The position numbers were made by a program, and so were the translations under genes. Shown piece by piece: positions 59,974-64,000 of a stretch of DNA of 64,000 nucleotides. The stretch covers positions 4,179-68,178 of the forward strand of contig DPOR01000009.1 of NCBI GenBank assembly GCA_003538135.1, given 5' to 3'. This DNA comes from Oscillospiraceae bacterium. GTDB lineage: Bacteria; Bacillota; Clostridia; Oscillospirales; Acutalibacteraceae. How positions within the stretch are numbered: position 1 is the first letter of the stretch; every line of letters begins with the position of its first letter. The notes beneath the pieces were generated by a model, which was given only the letters and a program-made list of their open reading frames with translations, ran no database searches and was not told the DNA's origin.

Positions 59974-61491
59974 TTACTTCTCTATCAGGCTCTTGCCGGT
60001 CATCTGCGGAGGCTGCGGGAGATGCATTATCTCGAGCATGGTCGGTGCTATGTCGCCGAGCTTGCCGCCCTCGCGGAGCTTGCAGGGATAGCCGACAACA
60101 ACGAACGGAACGGGGTTCGTCGTGTGCGGGGTGAAGGGCTTGCCGTCGTCGCCTATCATGCGGTCGGCGTTGCCGTGGTCCGCTGTGATGAGCGTTACGC
60201 CGCCCTTGGACGCTACAAGGTCAACAAGTCTGCCCACGCAGGCGTCAACAGCCTCAACAGCCTTAACGGCCGCGTCGAACACGCCGGTGTGACCGACCAT
60301 GTCGCAGTTTGCGAAGTTGAGGATTATCGCGTCGTAGATGTCCTCGTTTATCTTCTCAACGAGCGTGTCGGTGACTTCATATGCGCTCATCTCGGGCTTG
60401 AGGTCATAGGTCGCAACGTCGGGGGAGTCGATGAGGATTCTGTCCTCGCCTTTATAGACTGTCTCTTCGCCACCGTTGAAGAAGAACGTGACATGGGCGT
60501 ACTTTGTGAACTCGGCGATTCTCAGTTGGCGAAGTCCCGCCTTGCTGAACACCTCGCCCAGAGGCATGTCTATTCTCTCGGGCTTGAAAGCCACTTCGAC
60601 GTTGGGCATATCCGCGTCATACTGGGTCATGCAGACATAAAAGACCTTCGGCTCCTTCTCGCGCTTGAAGCCGTCGAAAGCGGGGTCAACAAAGGCTCTT
60701 GTTATCTCTCGCGCTCTGTCGGGGCGGAAGTTGAAGAAAATAATGCTGTCGCCGTCCTTGACGGGCTCGGCATCCTTGCTCACGCACGGGACGATAAACT
60801 CATCCGTCACGCCGTCCGAATAGGACTTCTCCATCATCTTTGCCGCGTCGTCGAATTTCGGAGCGTCAAGGCTCGTCATGGCGCGGTAGGTCTTTTCGAC
60901 TCTGTCATACTTGCGCTCTCTGTCCATGGCGTAATAGCGTCCCTCGACGGTAGCTATCTTGCCTACGCCTATCTCCTTCATCTTCTGCTCAAGCTCCTCG
61001 ATGAAGCCCTTGCCGGAGGTCGTGGAGACGTCGCGTCCGTCCATAAGGCAGTGGACAAAAACTTTCTCTATGCCGAAATCCTTAGCCATCTTAATCAGCG
61101 CATAGAGGTGGGTGTTGTGGCTGTGCACGCCGCCGTTTGAGAGCAGACCCGCAAGGTGGAGCGCGGAGCCGTTCTTTTTGCAGTTCTCCATGGCGTCGAC
61201 GAGAGCGGGATTCTTGAAGAACGAGCCGTCCTCGATAGCCTTTGTTATGCGCACGAGCTCCTGATACACAACGCGGCCGGCGCCTATATTGGTGTGACCG
61301 ACCTCGCTGTTGCCCATCTGTCCGTCGGGCAGACCGACATCAAGACCCGATGCGCCGATATATGTCATCGGATTTTCCGCGAATATTCTGTCAAGATTCG
61401 GTTTCTTCGCCGCGGCTATGGCGTTGCCGTAGGAGTCGGGGTTATTGCCGAAGCCGTCCATGATGCAAAGAAGCACAGGCTTTTTACTCAT
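59974..61491 (-). CDS. gpmI: 2,3-bisphosphoglycerate-independent phosphoglycerate mutase
   Basis: The 505-residue alkaline-phosphatase-superfamily enzyme interconverts 3- and 2-phosphoglycerate using two Mn ions. The catalytic Ser62 (GQMGNSEVGH), metal Asp12 (MDGFG) and ADHGNAD near the C-terminus are present. It is third in the pgk-tpiA-gpmI cluster. Confidence 0.96.
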   Translation of the reverse strand: MSKKPVLLCIMDGFGNNPDSYGNAIAAAKKPNLDRIFAENPMTYIGASGLDVGLPDGQMGNSEVGHTNIGAGRVVYQELVRITKAIEDGSFFKNPALVDAMENCKKNGSALHLAGLLSNGGVHSHNTHLYALIKMAKDFGIEKVFVHCLMDGRDVSTTSGKGFIEELEQKMKEIGVGKIATVEGRYYAMDRERKYDRVEKTYRAMTSLDAPKFDDAAKMMEKSYSDGVTDEFIVPCVSKDAEPVKDGDSIIFFNFRPDRAREITRAFVDPAFDGFKREKEPKVFYVCMTQYDADMPNVEVAFKPERIDMPLGEVFSKAGLRQLRIAEFTKYAHVTFFFNGGEETVYKGEDRILIDSPDVATYDLKPEMSAYEVTDTLVEKINEDIYDAIILNFANCDMVGHTGVFDAAVKAVEAVDACVGRLVDLVASKGGVTLITADHGNADRMIGDDGKPFTPHTTNPVPFVVVGYPCKLREGGKLGDIAPTMLEIMHLPQPPQMTGKSLIEK

Positions 61492-61510
61492 TTTAACTTT
61501 CCTTTCAATT

Positions 61511-61541
61511 ACCGCCGGTGCGGCGTATGACCGACCGGCGG
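61511..61541 (-). other. Intercistronic hairpin between tpiA and gpmI
   Basis: Stem GCCGCCGGT/ACCGGCGGT in the 60-nt gap. No clear U-run follows on the minus strand, so it may stabilize mRNA ends or weakly attenuate gpmI. Confidence 0.5.
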
Positions 61542-61551
61542 CAAAGCTTGT

Positions 61552-62322
61552 TTATTTTGCGCTTGCGGCGTTGACTATAGCGGTGAACTTCTCGGCTACG
61601 AGCGAAGCTCCGCCGATAAGGCCGCCGTCAACATCGGGCTGAGCGAGCAGCTCCGCGGCGTTCTTGTCGTTCATCGAGCCGCCGTACTGGACAACAACTG
61701 CGTCCGCGGCGTCCTTGCCGTAAAGTCTCTCGATAAGAGAGCGGATAACGGCGCAGACCTCGTTGGCCTGCTCGGGAGTTGCGGTCTCGCCCGTGCCGAT
61801 AGCCCAGACGGGCTCATAGGCGATGACGATGTTCTTGAGCTCCTCTGCGGATACTCCGCCGAGAGCTATCTCGGTCTGCGCGCAGACTATCTGAGAGGTT
61901 ATGCCGTCCTTGCGCTCGGAGAGAACCTCGCCCACGCAGAGGATGACCTTGAGGCCCTCGTTGAGAGCTGCTCTGACGCGGTTGCGGACAGTGACGTCGG
62001 TCTCGCCGAAGTACTGTCTGCGCTCGCTGTGGCCGATGATAACATAGGGTACGCCTGCGGCCTTGAGCATTTTCGCGCTGACTTCGCCTGTGAAAGCGCC
62101 CTTCTCCGCCCAGTGGCAGTTCTCCGCGCCTATCTGTATGTTGCTGCCCTTTGCGGCCTCAAGAGCCGCATAGAGATCGATGTAGGGGACACAGCAGACT
62201 ACCTCGCAGTCGGCGTCCTTGACAAGGGGCTTGAGAGCCTCTATGAGAGCGGTAGCCTCGGCGGGGGTGTTGTTCATTTTCCAGTTGCCCGCGATAACGG
62301 GTTTTCTGAGCTGCTTATTCAT
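61552..62322 (-). CDS. tpiA: Triosephosphate isomerase
   Basis: The 256-residue TIM barrel has the catalytic Lys in NWKMN, His in IGHSERR and Glu in AYEPVWAIGTG. It interconverts dihydroxyacetone phosphate and glyceraldehyde 3-phosphate. Gene order pgk-tpiA-gpmI is the common Firmicute glycolytic cluster; gap and eno are not in the window. Confidence 0.97.
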   Translation of the reverse strand: MNKQLRKPVIAGNWKMNNTPAEATALIEALKPLVKDADCEVVCCVPYIDLYAALEAAKGSNIQIGAENCHWAEKGAFTGEVSAKMLKAAGVPYVIIGHSERRQYFGETDVTVRNRVRAALNEGLKVILCVGEVLSERKDGITSQIVCAQTEIALGGVSAEELKNIVIAYEPVWAIGTGETATPEQANEVCAVIRSLIERLYGKDAADAVVVQYGGSMNDKNAAELLAQPDVDGGLIGGASLVAEKFTAIVNAASAK

Positions 62323-62349
62323 GCTGAAACTTCCTTTCTTCCTGAAAAA

Positions 62350-62377
62350 TCCCGCGGGTTTGCCGCCCGCGGGCTGA
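62350..62377 (-). terminator. Hairpin terminator-like structure between pgk and tpiA
   Basis: Stem CCCGCGGG/CCCGCGGG around GCGGCAAA; on the minus strand it is followed by ATTTTTC. It could reduce read-through and set the pgk to tpiA ratio. Confidence 0.55.
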
Positions 62378-62390
62378 AAATTGCGGATAA

Positions 62391-63581
62391 TTATTTATCG
62401 TTGAGCGCAGCGATGCCGGGCAGCTCCTTACCCTCGAGGAACTCGAGAGACGCGCCGCCGCCGGTGGAGATATGGCTCATCTTGTCGGCGAAGCCGAGCT
62501 TCTGAACAGCCGCAGCGGAGTCGCCGCCGCCGATGATGGAGATAGCGCCGCTGTCGGCAACCGCGGTTGCAACGGCAATGGTGCCGCCTGCGAAGTGATC
62601 CCACTCGGAGACGCCCATCGGGCCGTTCCAGATAACGGTTCCGCTGCCCTTTATGGCGTTTGCGAACAGCTCGCGGGTCTTGGGGCCGATGTCCATGCCC
62701 ATCCAGCCGTCCGGGAACTCGTCGGAGTTAATGGTCTTGTACTCGGCGTTCTCTGCGAACTCGTTGCTGATAACATTGTCAACGGGGAGAAGGAACTTAA
62801 CGCCCTTATCCTCTGCCTTCTTCATCATTTCCTTGGCAAGCTCGACCTTGTCGGCCTCAAACAGGGAGGTGCCGACATGATAGCCCTTGGCGACGAAGAA
62901 AGTATAGGCCATGCCGCCGCCGACGATGAGCACGTCGACCTTGTCGAGAAGATTGTTGATAACGCCGATTTTATCGGATACCTTTGCACCGCCGAGGATA
63001 GCGACGAGGGGTCTCTTCGGATTCTCGAGAGCGCCGCCCATGAACTCGATCTCCTTCTGAATGAGGAAGCCGCAGACTGCCGGCAGATAGTCGGCAACGC
63101 CTGTTGTGGAGGAGTGAGCTCTGTGAGCCGAGCCGAAAGCGTCATTTACATAGATGTCCGCAAGGGAGGCGAGAGCCTTCGAGAATGCGGGGTCGTTCTT
63201 GGTCTCTTCCGCGTGGAAGCGGACGTTTTCAAGGAGCATGACTTCGCCGTCCTTGAGGTTTGCGGCAAGCTCTTTTGCGCTGTCGCCGATAACATCCTTA
63301 GCCATCTTGACATCCTGACCGAGAAGCTCGGAAAGTCTTGCGGCTACGGGAGCAAGGGAGAACTCGGGCTTGAACTCGCCCTTCGGTCTGCCCAGATGTG
63401 AGCAAAGGATGACCTTTGCGTGATGATCGATAAGATATTTGATAGTGGGAAGGGAGGCAACGATTCTCTTGTCGGAGGTGATTTTGCCGTCCTGAAGCGG
63501 AACGTTGAAATCGCAGCGTACCAGCACTCTCTTGCCGGAAACGTCGATATCCTTAACTGACTTTTTGTTAAGTGCGCTCAT
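62391..63581 (-). CDS. pgk: Phosphoglycerate kinase
   Basis: The 396-residue enzyme makes ATP from 1,3-bisphosphoglycerate. The N-domain motifs RVLVRCDFNVPLQDGKI and SHLGRPKG and the C-domain nucleotide-binding motifs ILGGAKVSDKI, NGPMGVSEWD and IIGGGDSAAAV are intact. It is first in the pgk-tpiA-gpmI cluster. Confidence 0.97.
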   Translation of the reverse strand: MSALNKKSVKDIDVSGKRVLVRCDFNVPLQDGKITSDKRIVASLPTIKYLIDHHAKVILCSHLGRPKGEFKPEFSLAPVAARLSELLGQDVKMAKDVIGDSAKELAANLKDGEVMLLENVRFHAEETKNDPAFSKALASLADIYVNDAFGSAHRAHSSTTGVADYLPAVCGFLIQKEIEFMGGALENPKRPLVAILGGAKVSDKIGVINNLLDKVDVLIVGGGMAYTFFVAKGYHVGTSLFEADKVELAKEMMKKAEDKGVKFLLPVDNVISNEFAENAEYKTINSDEFPDGWMGMDIGPKTRELFANAIKGSGTVIWNGPMGVSEWDHFAGGTIAVATAVADSGAISIIGGGDSAAAVQKLGFADKMSHISTGGGASLEFLEGKELPGIAALNDK

Positions 63582-63637
63582 TTTGATCGTCCTTTCAAAA
63601 GTTGGATTTGCAGCTTTTTACGCTTGCACCACTCATT

Positions 63638-63666
63638 ATTTTATAACATAAATGTGAATAATTCAA
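63638..63666 (-). promoter_or_regulatory. Promoter of pgk-tpiA-gpmI
   Basis: Minus strand TTGAAT, 17-nt spacer, TAAAAT, about 60 nt before pgk. Confidence 0.6.
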
Positions 63667-63744
63667 GTATTTGTATGTATGATACCGCGCAAAAAGCTCA
63701 ATTATCCCAAAATTTTTATCTTGTCTTTAAGAAGTCGGTTTTTC

Positions 63745-63773
63745 TTGACTTTATAAAGCTTATCTGATAAACT
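63745..63773 (+). promoter_or_regulatory. Promoter of tRNA-Arg
   Basis: TTGACT, 17-nt spacer, TAAACT, 23 nt before the mature tRNA. Confidence 0.65.
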
Positions 63774-63796
63774 ATTGTGCGTTGAAAAGTACATAT

Positions 63797-63871
63797 GCCT
63801 CCTTAGTTAAATGGATATAACAGCCCCCTCCTAAGGGGCAGTTGAGGGTTCGATTCCCCCAGGGGGTGCCA
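63797..63871 (+). tRNA. tRNA-Arg (CCT)
   Basis: A 75-nt cloverleaf with encoded CCA. Anticodon stem GCCCC/GGGGC with loop CTCCTAA gives anticodon CCT, reading AGG. The acceptor GCCTCCT/AGGGGGT pairs with two G-U wobbles. The T stem GAGGG/CCCCC has one A-C mismatch, which is unusual but does not break the fold. Confidence 0.93.
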
Positions 63872-63874
63872 TGG

Positions 63875-63902
63875 AAAAAGCAGCCTAACGGCTGCTTTTT
63901 TC
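63875..63902 (+). terminator. Terminator of tRNA-Arg
   Basis: AAAAAGCAGCC/GGCTGCTTTTT with loop TAAC. Confidence 0.9.
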
Positions 63903-63903
63903 A

Positions 63904-63985
63904 ATGAAGCGCACCTGCGGTGCATGAAAAATGAAGTATGGCTTCGCCATATGAAGTTTGGCGGCGTCACGCCGAAAGCCTTGAT
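63904..63985. repeat. Hairpin array behind tRNA-Arg (locus C)
   Basis: ATGAAG words at 63904, 63931 and 63951 (ATGAAA at 63924) alternate with triloop hairpins GCACC-TGC-GGTGC and TATGGC-TTC-GCCATA, spaced 20 nt. The start closely resembles the array behind tRNA-fMet at 13974. The window ends inside or near the array. Confidence 0.7.
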
Positions 63986-64000
63986 TTTTCAAGGTTTTCG

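Noticed and set aside
59929..61140. 403-residue plus-strand open frame opposite gpmI
   Set aside because: It is the antisense of a clear gpmI gene and shows no domain of its own.

Overview
This window looks like a chromosomal segment of a spore-forming member of the Clostridia, most like the gut Oscillospirales/Ruminococcaceae. The evidence is spoIVB next to spo0A, a T-box leader in front of serS, a CD1247-type protein behind efp, strong AGGAGG ribosome binding sites, and many consensus TTGACA/TATAAT promoters. Most genes are GC-rich at third codon positions. The taxon is inferred from gene content; no search was run.

Layout. 1-13.7 kb: small XRE regulators, an antiporter/MgtC pair, LysR, a DUF3048 protein, serC-serA (serine synthesis), a DUF4234/lipoprotein pair, an Mrp-type Fe-S ATPase, an acyltransferase-like membrane protein, and purB-gtrA. 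13.8-23.2 kb: an accessory region that starts at an initiator tRNA gene. It holds a hairpin array, a four-helix-bundle gene cut short, a three-gene operon (HKD-nuclease/SF2 helicase, sbcD, sbcC) whose helicase has an in-frame stop codon, a Fic gene remnant, a second hairpin array, a GNAT gene and an unknown membrane protein. 23.4-36.6 kb: transporters (MFS, GPH, NhaD/ArsB-like behind an attenuator-like leader), hemW, a frameshifted GNAT/Gfo-Idh-MocA fusion, a polar amino acid ABC transporter with a circularly permuted binding protein, and an RluA pseudouridine synthase. 36.8-45.2 kb: tdk-ilvE, a PASTA pseudokinase, spoIVB, spo0A, an endonuclease/phosphatase-fold protein, and efp plus a CD1247-like protein. 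45.2-59.9 kb: a LysM lysozyme, a methyltransferase, metallophosphoesterase/GtrA, serS with its T-box, an ECF S component behind a terminator-bearing leader, rubredoxin-like and DUF3842 proteins, an M20 peptidase, MATE, TauE/MarR, a second DUF4234 gene, AbrB and a sialidase-like protein. 60-63.6 kb: the glycolytic genes pgk-tpiA-gpmI, then a tRNA-Arg gene and another hairpin array at the window edge.

The most unusual features are: (1) arrays of short triloop hairpins separated by a conserved word, with a 24-nt period at two loci and part of a third, in which left-half words are the reverse complement of right-half words; (2) the circularly permuted substrate-binding protein; (3) the HKD-helicase/SbcD/SbcC operon that has cut into a four-helix-bundle gene; (4) two leader RNAs of unknown class in front of transporter genes; (5) a DUF4234 gene duplicated with its promoter and leader; (6) a PASTA-domain kinase lacking its catalytic aspartates.
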